Below are positions 23,984 to 35,052 of a stretch of DNA of 64,000 nt, in pieces. The stretch lies in contig CP092884.1 of the NCBI GenBank assembly GCA_030710605.1, positions 17,403,483 through 17,467,482 of the forward strand, read 5' to 3'. The notes below the pieces were generated by a model that searched no databases, was not told the origin of the DNA, and saw only the letters and a list, made by a program, of their open reading frames with translations. Position numbers and translations under genes: made by a program. Position 1 is the first letter of the stretch, and each line of letters starts with the position of its first letter. The stretch is from Cordylochernes scorpioides. Taxonomy: Eukaryota > Arthropoda > Arachnida > Pseudoscorpiones > Chernetidae.

Positions 23984-25345
23984 TTATCCACAATCCTTAG
24001 AATTCAAGTTAAACTAAGATAAAAGAAATCAAAGGAAAATTATTCCCCCTAACGAGGGACCTAACAAAAGGGAGCGAATATTTTCTAACTAGATAGAGTT
24101 GTAGTTGTCCTGTGAGGCTCCCGATCCTAACAAATAAAGAAATCAAAATTAAAAATCGAACCTATTAAATTCCCTAACACTATTCTAAAGTATTTTGGGC
24201 TCACAATATAATAGTTTTTAACCTTCTACACATTCATTAAACCAATCCATTCATACACCCTCCCCCCCAACATTCACGGTTTGCATACAACTTAAGTTAA
24301 AAGCTGCTACAAAGGCCAAAATGCTCAATTATCAAAGTCAACAGATCCTAACTAATAATAACATCTTTCAGGACACATGTGAAATCAAATAAAGTTATCT
24401 AATTAAAATAAAGTGGGGACTAAAGCCCTAGGTTACTCAAAAGGAAATGCCTCTGTACAAGCTCTATATATATATTAATTCATTATACTCACTAAATGAT
24501 TGTTAGCAATAATTGTTGACAAGTCTAAATAACCTGGAAGCTAATCTACCAAAAAAAGAGAATCAGTGTAACTTTTTCAAAAACTGCCCTTGCCTTGACA
24601 CTAAGCGACTATTCACGACAATTCTATAAAGACATACACAGATTGTAATGGCGAATAAAGGGCCATTAAACGTGAAACCTCATAAAAGCGGATTGAGTCA
24701 CTCCCCTAGCCACCGTGGGTGAATTCACTTTCTTCCTACTTCATCGTGCGTCTGCCCCCTTTGCAGTAGTCCGACCTCAACACTCTATTGAAAGATGGAT
24801 TTATAGGGTTTACGATTCACTACCCAACACTAACATTCTCAAGTGCTTTCCAAGGATCAACTACAGTCTGGGCCTACTTAACTTCTACCCCTGGCTTAGG
24901 GTCCCTATACTTCACAACTTCACTCTGAGAGATTGACCTTTCATGTCCTCATTAGAAACCTATTTCAAAGCTACTACCTGAAAGCCAGGGATTATAGGGT
25001 TTCTTTTCTAAATTACCCAACACAAGCCATAGGATGCCTATTAGGTTTGTTGTTTTAGACATAGCCCCCCTCTAAGTTGTGATTTCCTACACCTTCCTTC
25101 ACCTATTACTCCTGATAATAACTAACATTTCAGATTTACACTAAATAGTTAATTCACAATGGTATATATTATTCTCACTGGTCTTTGAAACTCGGGTTTT
25201 AACAAGAAATAGTTTGTATATAAAAAAAAGAATCCTAATGAAGTTTTACTTAAAAAAAAAAGGTTTTAAAAGAAAAAAAAAGGTTGAAATCTCTAAACTT
25301 CTCATTCTATCGAGCTGATTCTCCGTACACACTCCAAAATCCTAG

Positions 25346-26344
25346 TTAGTGGCGACAGTCCAAGCAGAATTTACACTGTGTGGGCCTTTTCACCCTTGTA
25401 GACCTGCGTAAAGTTAAACTGTTCACACTAACTCTGTCAACTTCCCCTCGTCTCATTACTTCTGAGTTCGCTCTGGTTGTCACCCCTTGTGGAACCACTA
25501 CATTAACGGACCTATTAGGGAGATAAGCTGGACCTGTAAGATGAATCCAATGATCTTCAACACTGGAACCTTGACTTGAATTACCATCACTGGTTTCCTC
25601 CTCCTCTGTGGGGAAAATCCTAATTGGTATATGGTATTGTTTTAACCTATCTATATGGTATTTATCCAAATTCCCAGTTTCTAGATTCTTCAAGAGATAT
25701 ACAGTATCACCAGCTCTTTTTAGTACCTCATATGGACCCCCATACCTTGGCTCAAATTTGTGACGCCCCTTCGTCTCATGCATTCTCTCCACTAGGACTA
25801 AGTCCCCGTTATTGAAAGTTCTCAGCCTTTTGTTTTCGAACTTAATCCTAGCTTCTTCCTGTTCATTCAAGTAGGTTTGCCTTACCACCTCTCTTATCTT
25901 CTCGACCTCCTCTGTTAGTTCCCGCTCGTAGAAGGCTGCCGTTTGAGCAATCAAATCTTCGCTTACAGGACTTTGTCCCGCTTCCTGAAAAGGTTGCGGA
26001 AGCCTCAGCTCATGTCCGAAGACGAGTTTCGCTGGCGTAAATCCTGTACTAGAATGTTCAGTGGTTCTGATAGCTAAAGCTACCATGGGTAGGATGTCAT
26101 CCCAATTAGAACCTGCCTCACACCTACGCAAAGATTCAATTACTGTTCTGTTGAGCCTTTCTACAGCGCTATTACTTTGAGGTCTCCAAGCAGTGGTGTT
26201 CACTGCACTTACCCCCATGGCCTTGCAAATCCCTTTAAAAATACAGCTAATGAATGCCGAACCCCGTTCCGAAAGTATAGTTTTCGGTACTCCAAAGATA
26301 GTAATTACGCTTTCCAACAGCGCTTTAACTACTGTACTGGCACA
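25346..26344 (-). pseudogene. Giant Gypsy integrase second half and Pol C-terminus
   Basis: Same frame as the pol segment to its right, from which it is separated only by a TAG codon at 26345-26347. It contains TILSERGSAFISCIF, where Gypsy integrases have S-D-R-G, so the second catalytic Asp reads Glu. The catalytic Glu is at NSAVERLNRTV. Then comes a helical region and the GPY/F-type module (HKFEPRYGGPYEVLKRAGDT). The tail is Ser/Glu-rich with a final Cys-Lys-Phe-Cys-x-x-Cys. The last acidic tail has no recognised chromodomain. It would insert cDNA into the genome if it were translated. Confidence 0.85.
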
Positions 26345-28455
26345 CTAATCTCTTGTAGGTATTAAAATAGGGAATTTAGTAAATAAATCGACTATGGTCA
26401 GGATGCTAGAATGTCCTCTGGAAGTCTTCTCTAAGGGTCCTATGAAGTCTAGAGCAAGATGCTCAAATGGTTTTCCAGGCCTGAAGTGGGGAGCATTACC
26501 AGCCTTGGTTACACCTTGATTTGAGAGCTGGCAACCCTCGAATCTGTATATATAGTTTCGGACCTGTGCCCTCATACCCGGCCAATAATAATCGTCCTTC
26601 AGCCTTCTCATTACCTTCTTGACCCCAAAATGACCTCCCGTCGGAACGTCGTGGTGATATTTAATCACCATCTCTCTAATGTCTGACGGAACCACCTTCA
26701 CCCAGATACCCCCACTGTTCTTAGACACAAGGTAACCCTCGTGCATTTTATAATCCTTATTTTTATAAGTTACAGTCTCGGTAGACCGTCTGTCACCTAC
26801 TAGTTTCAATAAGGGGGCCCATTTCTTGTCCTTAAGCAAACCTTCCCACGTCCGATCACTATCTATCAAGGGGGGCCCACGATTTTTAATTACTGCGGCC
26901 ACAACTCTCTTACCTCGTGATGATTCAGGATCATCCTCACACGGGAACCTACTGAGGAAGTCGGCTACCGTGTTTTCTTTCCCCGGGACATACACAAATG
27001 TCACGTTGAAGTCTTGGATGATCTCTGCCCACCTAGACAATCGAGCGTTCTTATAATCAGACCCCTTGTTATAAGTGATCGGTTTGTGATCGGTATGCAC
27101 CTCAAACTTACTGCCCGCCAGGAGGTGTTTAAAGTGCTGCAGAGACAACACTACGGCATAAGCCTCCTTTTCGATTGTGGAATAGCGAGTTTCGGGGCCT
27201 ATCAACCGTTTGCTATAGTAAGCTATTGGCTTGACAACCCCGTCTATCTCCTGTTGGAGACAAGCGCCAACCGCTATTCCCCTGGCGTCTGTATTGAGGA
27301 TAAATGGTCGCCCTATCATTGGATGAGCCAGTAAAGGCTCACTGGTTAGTACTTGTTTTATGGTCTCAAAGGCTGTCTGCTCTATTGTACCCCAAGTGAA
27401 TCTTCGCCCCTTTCTCAATAAGTTACTTAGTGGAGCTAGGAGTTCACCTGCGTTGGGTATGAAGCGCCTGTAGTAGTTTACAGTACCCAAAAGACTTCTG
27501 ACCCCCCTGATGTTGTGGGGACGTTTCAAATCCCTGAGAGCCGCGACATTATCCCACATGGGTTTTATCCCATCCTGATCAATTACATGACCGAGGTAAT
27601 CTACAGAGCCCTTGAAGAAATAACTCTTCCCACGCCTAGCCTTTAGATTAAAGCGACTCAGGCGTTCGAGTACAGCGGCAAGGTCCGCCACATGCTGCTC
27701 ATGAGAGTCGCTGTAGACGATGACATCATCGATGCACAAACGAACGCATTTATACAACAGATCCCCTAGGACCAAATTCATGGCCCATTGGAAGATCTGA
27801 GCTGAGTTCTTCGCTCCTTGTGGTAGACGTGTGAAACGATATCTCCCCCAGGGCAGAGAGAAAGTGAAATAATCTCTATCACCCTCCGGGATGCGAATCT
27901 GGAAAAATCCAGAGGTCAAGTCTAATGTGCTGAAGACCTTTGCGCCTGCAAAAGCACGCAGGTTGTCTTCAACACGAGTTATTGGGAACGGGAAGAATTC
28001 TGTCACCTCATTAATTAATCGTAGGTCCATTGTAATGCGGACGCTGCCGTCTGTTTTAGCAACAGGAAATAGGGGAGAATTCCATAAGGATGTACTTCCC
28101 TCGATTATTCCAGCTTCTTTCAATTCGTCTACTAAGGCCTTCACCTTTGAGACCAGCTTATTTGGGATCGGATACTGACGTCTATAGACCGGCTTTCCAG
28201 TCAGCATCTTTAACTTAGGGGCAATGATGGTTGACCCATCGCCCATATCGGAGATGTCGTCACAGAAACAGTGACTATACGCCCTAAGGACGTCTTCCCC
28301 TGTCCTGATTTTATGTAGAGGTATACTGGGTGGTCTGACAGGCACCTCACTGGCCTGTAACGAGGACAGGAAGGCCGACTTAGTCCGTTCTTCGTCCTGC
28401 TCAAAGTCTGATCTGACGCTTCCATCATGGTGGCTAACCCACCTAGACGGCAGTA
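26345..28455 (-). pseudogene. Giant Gypsy Pol: RT, RNase H and integrase first half
   Basis: The frame is in -1 relation to gag and can be followed up to a TGA near 28455, overlapping gag by about 245 nt. Counting from the GTG at 28345: RT motifs STLDLTSGFFQI (about 139-150) and LCIDDVIVYS (CIDD about 204-207, where Y/F-x-D-D is usual); RNase H begins at LNTDARGIAVG (about 350-360); integrase zinc site YHHDVPTGGHFG (about 563-574) then RFEGC (601-605). The first zinc Cys of C-x-x-C is Phe. The first core Asp is in LALDFIGPL (about 634). The protein stops at TAG (26345) inside the integrase core. No canonical slippery heptamer was seen in the overlap. Confidence 0.88.
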
Positions 28456-29739
28456 TTCAAATGTTGTTTTTACCTCCCTGATGGGTTTTCCCCTGATATA
28501 GGTCCTAACCTCTATTAACTCACTCCCCAGTGACCTTAACTCACTCCCACTAATCCCCTTAAGGAAGGTGGGTTTACCCAAACCTTCAGCGCTAATATCC
28601 AAGGAATCTATATTTACAATGTTGGCCTCTGAGCCTGTATCGATAATTAGTCTGATAGTCCTATTGCTCAGAGACCAACCTTTATCTACAAATGTACATG
28701 TGATTACAGGTAGGCCTGCTAGAGTTCCCCCATTCCCTGCTTTGAGGCAAGCCGGACCTATTTTTTTTGTCATGGCTGTGCAAATTCTTGCCATGTGGCC
28801 TGTCTCCCCGCACCTGAAGCACTTAATGGGTGTCCGCGTTGCGTCGGGCCCCTCATACCCCCTAGACGCTCCTCCCCTGGTTGCTGCTGGAGGGCCTTCC
28901 TTGCGCTGTTCTTGTGGGGCTCTACCATTGGGGTTCTGGTGGGGTCTCTCCTGCCTGGCCCCTTGTATAGTGGGCTGGTTGCTCTGAGCGGAACCTCCTC
29001 TCCGCTGGAAACCTCTGGCCTGGTTGTTGTTCCACCTGTTTCCCATATTCATCCTGGGTTGCTCCCTGTGGGTCCTCCTCAGGTCTTGGTTTTCCGTCTC
29101 CAGGTTCTTTAGCTTGGATTCCAGTCGGGCCATCTGGCTCGTCAACTCCCTCAACTTCCTGGCACTCCCCTCTTCATCTTCCAGTTGGCATCTGGAGTAC
29201 TCGTCATCCCTTTCTTCGATCTGATGGAGACTGCTCACAATCACCTCCCATGACTCATTCTGGAGTTGGTGGGCTCTCTGCCACAGGTTTGGACAGAGTC
29301 CAGTGAGGAAGATATCAGCGACCTCCGTGATGTCGATCCTCAGGCCATCTGACTCGGCTTCTGAGGCGAGGCTCCGCACTCTGTTCGCGTATTCCTTAAC
29401 CTTTTCTCCGGGCCTTTGTCTACAGGAGAAGAACTTCTTCCTGGCTTCTCTCTTGGGGGCCCTCCTGGAGAATCTATGTTCCAGGTTTTCCTTTAATTCG
29501 TTGTATCCCAGTTTGATCTGGGAGGCCTGGAGGGCGAACTCTCTCTCAGCTCCTCGAAGGTGATTGTCCAGGAGGATCCTCCTCCTAGAATCATCCAGGG
29601 CTTTCACGTCGTAGACCAGTTCGAAGTCCCGGATGAACTTGTCGAATGGTATGAGCCCATTTCCCTCAAACTTCTCCAAATGGTATAGCGCAGACGGCAA
29701 CGGCGTCTGGCTGGGTGAGGGGTCATCTCCAGGGTGCAT
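28210..29739 (-). CDS. Giant Gypsy Gag and protease frame
   Basis: ATG at 29739 (MHPGDDPSPSQTPLPSALYH). Residues about 20-165 form the helical capsid-like region (FEGNGLIPFDKFIRDFELVY through DIFLTGLCPNLWQRAH). Residues about 170-225 are a predicted coiled coil, and about 226-300 an Arg/Gln/Gly-rich basic linker. A CCHC zinc knuckle (CFRCGETGHMARIC) is at about 307-320. The protease active site LIIDTGSEANIV is at about 364-375. From about residue 425 the frame overlaps pol, and the end of this reading (Ser/Pro-rich) is probably not the real protease C-terminus. Gag would package the element RNA. Intact over its core. Confidence 0.85.
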   Translation of the reverse strand: MHPGDDPSPSQTPLPSALYHLEKFEGNGLIPFDKFIRDFELVYDVKALDDSRRRILLDNHLRGAEREFALQASQIKLGYNELKENLEHRFSRRAPKREARKKFFSCRQRPGEKVKEYANRVRSLASEAESDGLRIDITEVADIFLTGLCPNLWQRAHQLQNESWEVIVSSLHQIEERDDEYSRCQLEDEEGSARKLRELTSQMARLESKLKNLETENQDLRRTHREQPRMNMGNRWNNNQARGFQRRGGSAQSNQPTIQGARQERPHQNPNGRAPQEQRKEGPPAATRGGASRGYEGPDATRTPIKCFRCGETGHMARICTAMTKKIGPACLKAGNGGTLAGLPVITCTFVDKGWSLSNRTIRLIIDTGSEANIVNIDSLDISAEGLGKPTFLKGISGSELRSLGSELIEVRTYIRGKPIREVKTTFEYCRLGGLATMMEASDQTLSRTKNGLSRPSCPRYRPVRCLSDHPVYLYIKSGQGKTSLGRIVTVSVTTSPIWAMGQPSLPLS

Positions 29740-32315
29740 GGTTCTCTCTCAGTCTGCTGTCTGAAAAATTCCAGATTAGTAGTGGGGATTGGAGAAGAGA
29801 ATCTCATGTATTAATGGGGGCAGGGAACCGAGGGGTGAAAGATGGGTTCATGGCCCAAAAGGGAAAGGAAATGGGAGAGGTACATGTTCATTCATGTGGA
29901 TGGATAGTAATCTTAGATCAATGCTCTTTGTAGCATCTATATGTGTCCTTTGTGACTTACATATCTTGGTTTCAGAAAAAAAAAGGTATGCAAAAAAAAA
30001 AAGATATCTAGAAATTTATCTTATCAGTTTACCTAACCCCTTAACACGTGCATGTGTCCATTGTCACTTAGCGGCTGTTATTAGAAATTTCCTTTTTGTA
30101 TTTATACAGTATGAGGCATAGTAGTTAAAGGCTGCATTTCCATGAGTTCATCCCTCTTACAACATGCTGAAACGAAATCAAATGTGGTTATAAGATCACT
30201 GTCTATGGAGTAACAGGTGCATATTGGACTGGGAAATGACAAAGTTATTTTGCCCTTTAAGATTCTAATTGTGACTGAGTTTTCTGTTGAGTTATGATGA
30301 TACACTGTGAATTTGGTTGGGAAATTATTTTGTAGGATTGTGCTGCATATCAGGGGTTTTGTTTGTTCCTGGGTTAGAAATTTTATATTATTCCTTATTA
30401 CTGTCAGTCTGATAATTACATTCCTGGCTCATGAGATAGGTGTGCAACTTCTATAATTCACTGTGGAAATATATGTGGACATTTAAGAATTTACAGAAGT
30501 ATAGCTAATATGGAGTCGTCACCTCAGCTCGATCTATCCACATTTTTGTTCTGGAATTTAGCGCCATATTCTAGATGGACTTCACTGCCTCGTCTATAGT
30601 CCAGGCGTATCACCTTAAGTGTCAATTTTAGGAAACGTCATCTCGTCCTAGACCTTTCTTCTCTGCATGCTGGCACATCTTCAATGACATTTCCAATGCG
30701 AGGGACACACCCTTTAAGCGGTCTATCGGCATCCAGTGACCATACTTGGCAGAAAACGTCGTCAAAGGGGGCCGCCCTCCTCGCGTGTCTAGCCATCTAC
30801 CCAATCACGATACCGCCTCACGCCTACAGGTTCCGGATTACATTCAATGTAATATCTTTGCTCGGGTGTCCCGACTTTATCAATCCTTATTCACAGCCTT
30901 TTAGGTGATATTACTCCGCACTGGAGACTCGTATTCCGCTAACTTCCTCATTATATACAAGTGTCAAATCGAGCCTCGATAAACTCTCCTGTCTCCTATA
31001 CCCCCATTATTAGATAGATCCTGTCTCTAACACAGGTGGCTTTTGCTGCCTTGTCATCAACTTAAAGCTGTCTAAGCACGCCTCGGGATATCTCAGCTGT
31101 CTTGCAGACACAAGCTCCAGTCATCTCCTTTCCTTTGAATATTTAAAGATTATCCCTGGTAGTTGTCATAAGTTAATACATAGTTCCATAGTGATTAAAA
31201 AGTACTCGCGCAAATTGGTTACCAGATCTATTCCCTGAGATTCTGCCATTGGAATGTTAGAACCAGATTTCTATCCATTATTGATTTCAAAAAAAAAAGT
31301 TTACGAGAAAAAAAATGCGTCTTTTCTATGGTGATCAAACTTCTCTCTTCACGGGTACGCTAACTGGATCTTCAATTCTATTTTTACCCCAAAGCTCATG
31401 TATTTGTCACTCTCCCAATCCACCATGCGCCAAAAAAAATAAAATCGATTAACTATCATTCAGCATGTTAGCCCTATATGACTTGATAGAAAGCGCTATT
31501 AAAATAAAGTTAAGAAAATTGTAGCCAGCAATAATTATCAGAACTCACCTCTGCTGTGAGAAAAATTATATCAGAGCTATGATGGAAAAAAAATGCTAAG
31601 TCATTTCAGTAGACTACTGTAAAACACTGATCACCGTTCTAAATATGAACCATGGTAATCCAACCTCATTTCTCATATTGTATAAAATAATTTAAAAAAA
31701 TAAAATGTAATCAATAAATTATTAAGGCTTTGTCACAAACAATGTGAATCGTAAATGACCGCGGCGGGTGATGCGGTAGACACCGCCTCACTTTAACTTT
31801 CATTGCCTGGAATGTAATCAATAAATTATTTAGGCTTTGTCACAAACAATGTGAATCGTAAATGACCGCGGCGGGTGATGCGGTAGACACCGCCTCACTT
31901 TAACTTTCATTGCCTGGAATGTAATCAATAAATTATTAAGGCTTTGTCACAAACAATGTGAATCGTAAATGACCGCGGCGAGTGATGCGGTAGACACCGC
32001 CTCAACTTAACCTTCATTGCCTGATAAAATGCCAGTGAAACGGAAAGCATAAATTAAAATTCACGATTTAAAATCATAACAGTAAGTGTGGTTAGAAAAC
32101 TGGAAGGGCGCCATGAATAGCCCTTAAAATTAGCGGAAAATCACAAGGCAACAACATGACATTCCTAAATAAGACCACTGGAAATTTTTATAAGTCACTT
32201 TAGATATAGACTCTTAATCTCAGGATGTGTGGAATACTTCACCAATACTTAAATATAGTATGGCTTTTCATTAGGTATATATTTCTAAAGTATAGGAGAT
32301 GAAATATATACTAAA
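29740..32315 (-). other. Long leader of the giant Gypsy
   Basis: 2.6 kb between the primer site and the gag ATG with no coding potential that I can support. It contains poly-A-rich stretches (29975-30010), a GC-richer block (30500-31150), and the 3 x 107-bp tandem repeat at 31704-32024. Leaders of Gypsy elements are usually a few hundred bp. Confidence 0.5.
31704..32024. repeat. Three tandem copies of a 107-bp unit
   Basis: Units start at 31704, 31811 and 31918 (AATGTAATCAATAAATTATT). The first two are almost identical and the third has a few changes. Each contains GACCGCGGCGGGTGATGCGG followed by TAGACACCGCC, a GC-rich hairpin in AT-rich DNA. The CCGCGGCGGGTGA core resembles the primer-site sequence CCGCGGCGGGCGA at 32321-32335. 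Confidence 0.95.
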
Positions 32316-32338
32316 TTCGAGCCCCGCGGCGGGCGACA
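32316..32338 (-). other. Primer-binding site resembling tRNA-Lys
   Basis: The plus strand reads TTCGAGCCCCGCGGCGGGCGACA, one base before the LTR. It matches the 3' end of a eukaryotic tRNA-Lys (TTCGAGCCCC, then G-G-G-C-G near the CCA end) with about four differences. The minus strand therefore begins TGTCGCCC where Lys-primed elements have TGGCGCCC. The match covers the T-loop and acceptor strand, which makes chance unlikely, but the CCA-pairing base is off. Confidence 0.6.
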
Positions 32339-32339
32339 T

Positions 32340-35052
32340 TGTTGGGTTTCCCGTTTTGGATAAATGGAAAGGGAGGATATACGATGTGACTTATTAAAGT
32401 TTCCTTACTTAAGTATATATATATATGGTAATTTAGGCCAACAACCCCATGTATACAACCCGTAACAAGACCTTAATGTTGTATAATAGAAACACAGCTG
32501 TCAATGATGCACTATCGACATGTGTCTTTACATCATCACATGTAATGCAATTTGTACAAACAGGATAAATAAAATAAAGGAATAAAAAAAAACTCTGTAA
32601 TTGATTAAGAGTTGAGCTAAAGCAGAGATCGAGCATATAATATTGTCAGAACAAAGGTCTAAAGATGGAAACAGCCACGGCACTAGTGTACAATTTCATC
32701 AGACAACCCATGAAATCATTATTAAATTGGACAATCTATAAAAGACTCCTTCTGGAGATTCAGCAACCCACTGAAGACGCTGGGAACTATTTCAGAGAGG
32801 GAAATTATAGCAATAGATCTCTATAATTTCTACAGATCAATTGTAGATAGACTCATACACAAAAGATAGTGAGGAAAGTTTAGGACAGACATATAAAGAG
32901 ATTCCTCATTAAATTAAGGCTCACGTGTACTTGGAAAAAGGGAGGAAAATGTTGAACTATTCTCGTTCCTACATTAAATTAAATAATCTATAAGATAATG
33001 GTCGGCTCTCCCATCAAAATAGACGCTGGAATTGATCGCCGTCTATTGACCGTCTCTACAGACTAACGGACTCGGGTCAGTGACAAGCCCATATAGTTTC
33101 AAATTCTCTGAGATCATCCAGCAACTTTAAGGGATCTCAGACAAAGAGAAGCATGTTATTATTAGAAACTATAAACCTGAATATAAGACCAAATTAACAT
33201 TTTTTTTTAGAAGTATAATATGTTGAAAATATTATTTCAAATTTAGATGTCGAGGAAGCACCAGGTTCAGATTTTATTAGTAATAAAATCTGAATAAACA
33301 TGCAGGTACACTTTTAATCCCGATTCTTATAACAAAGATTCAACAAAATGCGTTGAATTAGGTTACTATCTGGATGTATGGAAGGACTCTATTTATAAAG
33401 ATTATACTAAAACCCAGCAAAATAAGCTATGAGACAAGCAAAATCTATAGACTTATACCATTGGCATTGACATTTGTAATATATTTAAAACAAAAAGAGT
33501 TTCAATAATATCACAAAGATAACAATCCAATGAGTATAAGGCAGCATGGATCCTACTAAAATAAATCAACGAATAGTATAATGGTAGATATGATGGAAAA
33601 ACATACTGAATCACAGACAGGAGAACTGGCTTCTTTGGCAGGCATGTTCGACAATGTATGTTGGCCAGCAATTATTAGAAGACTTGATTATTAGTAACAT
33701 TCCCTCCAAATAGGTAAGAATCATACAATATTTCATTTAAACAGTGGAAGAAGGGCAAATTCCTCATATGAAAATACAAATATTACTAAAACCTGACAAA
33801 GAGATACCCTCAAGGCGGGTAAAATCGTATTTACCGCTGTTTCTGTATTAAAGTATCACAATAAAGTACAATACACAACTCCATTCCATTAGAGCCGGTA
33901 GTTCCATATTTCCGTACAATTTGTAATAATAAGATATGGGGGGGGGGGGTAGCACCATAAAACAAAAGAATGAAATATGTATGAGAGGAAACAAAAAAAT
34001 TCTCCATATAAGTTATATACTAGACATTTATTAAAAAAAAAAAACAAGTAAAGTTAGGGAACATTTCTATACTGGTGGGATGTGCCATTTATATAGTGAT
34101 CTAGATAGAGGTGACCTGAAGTTACGAATTTGCCTTTATAAAGGGGAGAGCCTAGATCTCCATCTATTCTAGCGAGACAAAATATAAGAACCCTATCATT
34201 CTTTTTAAGTTACTTAAAGCCCTTTAGGGCCCATGCGAAATCTAAATTAGTTTCTGCTCAAAAAGGGGGGTACTAAGCCATAATGGCAAAAAAAAGGCTT
34301 ACTTTTTTCGAAAGCGCCGGCAAAGGTCTGGTCTCCTCCTTAACTGCGTCTCAAGCCCGACTGAAGACCGTCCTTCTGACTGAGCGACTCAGATTGAATC
34401 TGACTTCCTTTGGCAAAGAAACCCTCTTTTATCCTTGCCTCTGTCCATTTTCATTCCCTGCCCGCGCCAAAGTTTCTATTGGTCGGCATTTTCATTCGTC
34501 GAAAGAAAACACCAATGAAAATGGCCAACGGCTCCAGTATACAATTTCACAGACGCCCCAGGCCTCTCCCATCAAAATAGAACATATCGTATTGCCAAAA
34601 CAAAAAAAGTCTAAAGAGGGAAACAGCCACGGCACTAGTGTAAAATTTCATCAGACCCCAGGCATCCTCCACATGGACTGTAATACGATCCTCCCTTTTC
34701 TGGGAAGGTATATATAACGCCCCTCCTCGTCTTAGCTAAAAATCGACACAGGCCCCTTTCACAGGCCCCTTCTCCATCTCTTCTGGTCACCTTTACCCAA
34801 ATTTTTAAATGAGGGGCATATATGTACATATGGTACAACAGCTTCCAGCGCGGATGTCTCTGGATGTCACTGGTGTCTTCTTCTCCACCAGGCATCAGCT
34901 TTCGGCATGGAAGTCTGGTGTCATCAAGTGTCTAGGTTTCTGGGCAAAAAGGTGGTCTATAAGTCTATGTGGGAGGGAAGCCATGTATCCATTTGATGTT
35001 GATCATACATACATCTTCTGTTGGGGTATGGTTACAAAAACGTGCCCCAACA
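32340..35052 (-). repeat. 5' LTR of the giant Gypsy (2713 bp)
   Basis: Outer and inner ends TGTTGGGTTTCCCG and ACGTGCCCCAACA. It has full-length similarity to 17621-20257, including the G run (about 33939), the internal 55-bp direct repeat (32663 and about 34617) and the TATA-like segment (about 34706). It carries 76 bp (about 34141-34217) missing from the partner. Sequence flanking its right end (CTTTCAAAAC) belongs to the insertion site. Confidence 0.85.

Larger units (their letters stand above)
20272..25345 (-). other. Post-pol region of the giant Gypsy
   Basis: About 5.1 kb between the pol stop and the polypurine tract, 3.7 kb after removing the Tc1 insertion. This is where an envelope gene would sit in an errantivirus-like element. 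I see no long frame, signal peptide or fusion-peptide pattern. The largest candidate is the 94-codon frame at 23699-23983. The rest is AT-rich and non-coding by eye. Confidence 0.5.
17621..35052 (-). mobile_element. Giant Gypsy LTR retrotransposon (about 17.4 kb, 16.0 kb without the nested Tc1)
   Basis: Two near-identical direct repeats (17621-20257 and 32340-35052) with TGTTGGG...CCCAACA ends flank a minus-strand gag and pol. Read on the minus strand, the right repeat is followed after 1 nt by a tRNA-Lys-like primer site (32316-32338), and the left repeat is preceded immediately by a polypurine tract (20258-20271). These four signals agree in orientation with the genes, so I read the whole as one element. 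The leader (about 2.6 kb) and the post-pol region (about 5 kb, 3.7 without Tc1) are unusually long. Pol has one nonsense codon and catalytic changes. No clean target duplication is visible (ATTTT left, CTTTC right). The alternative is two independent solo LTRs flanking an unrelated Gypsy. Confidence 0.75.

Noticed and set aside
31740-31800. tRNA or structured RNA in the 107-bp repeats
   Set aside because: The GC-rich hairpin is present, but there are no A/B box elements and no cloverleaf can be drawn.
34283-34717. 144-codon plus-strand frame in the 5' LTR
   Set aside because: The partner LTR (from 19486) does not keep the frame open because of small indels, and no protein motif is seen.
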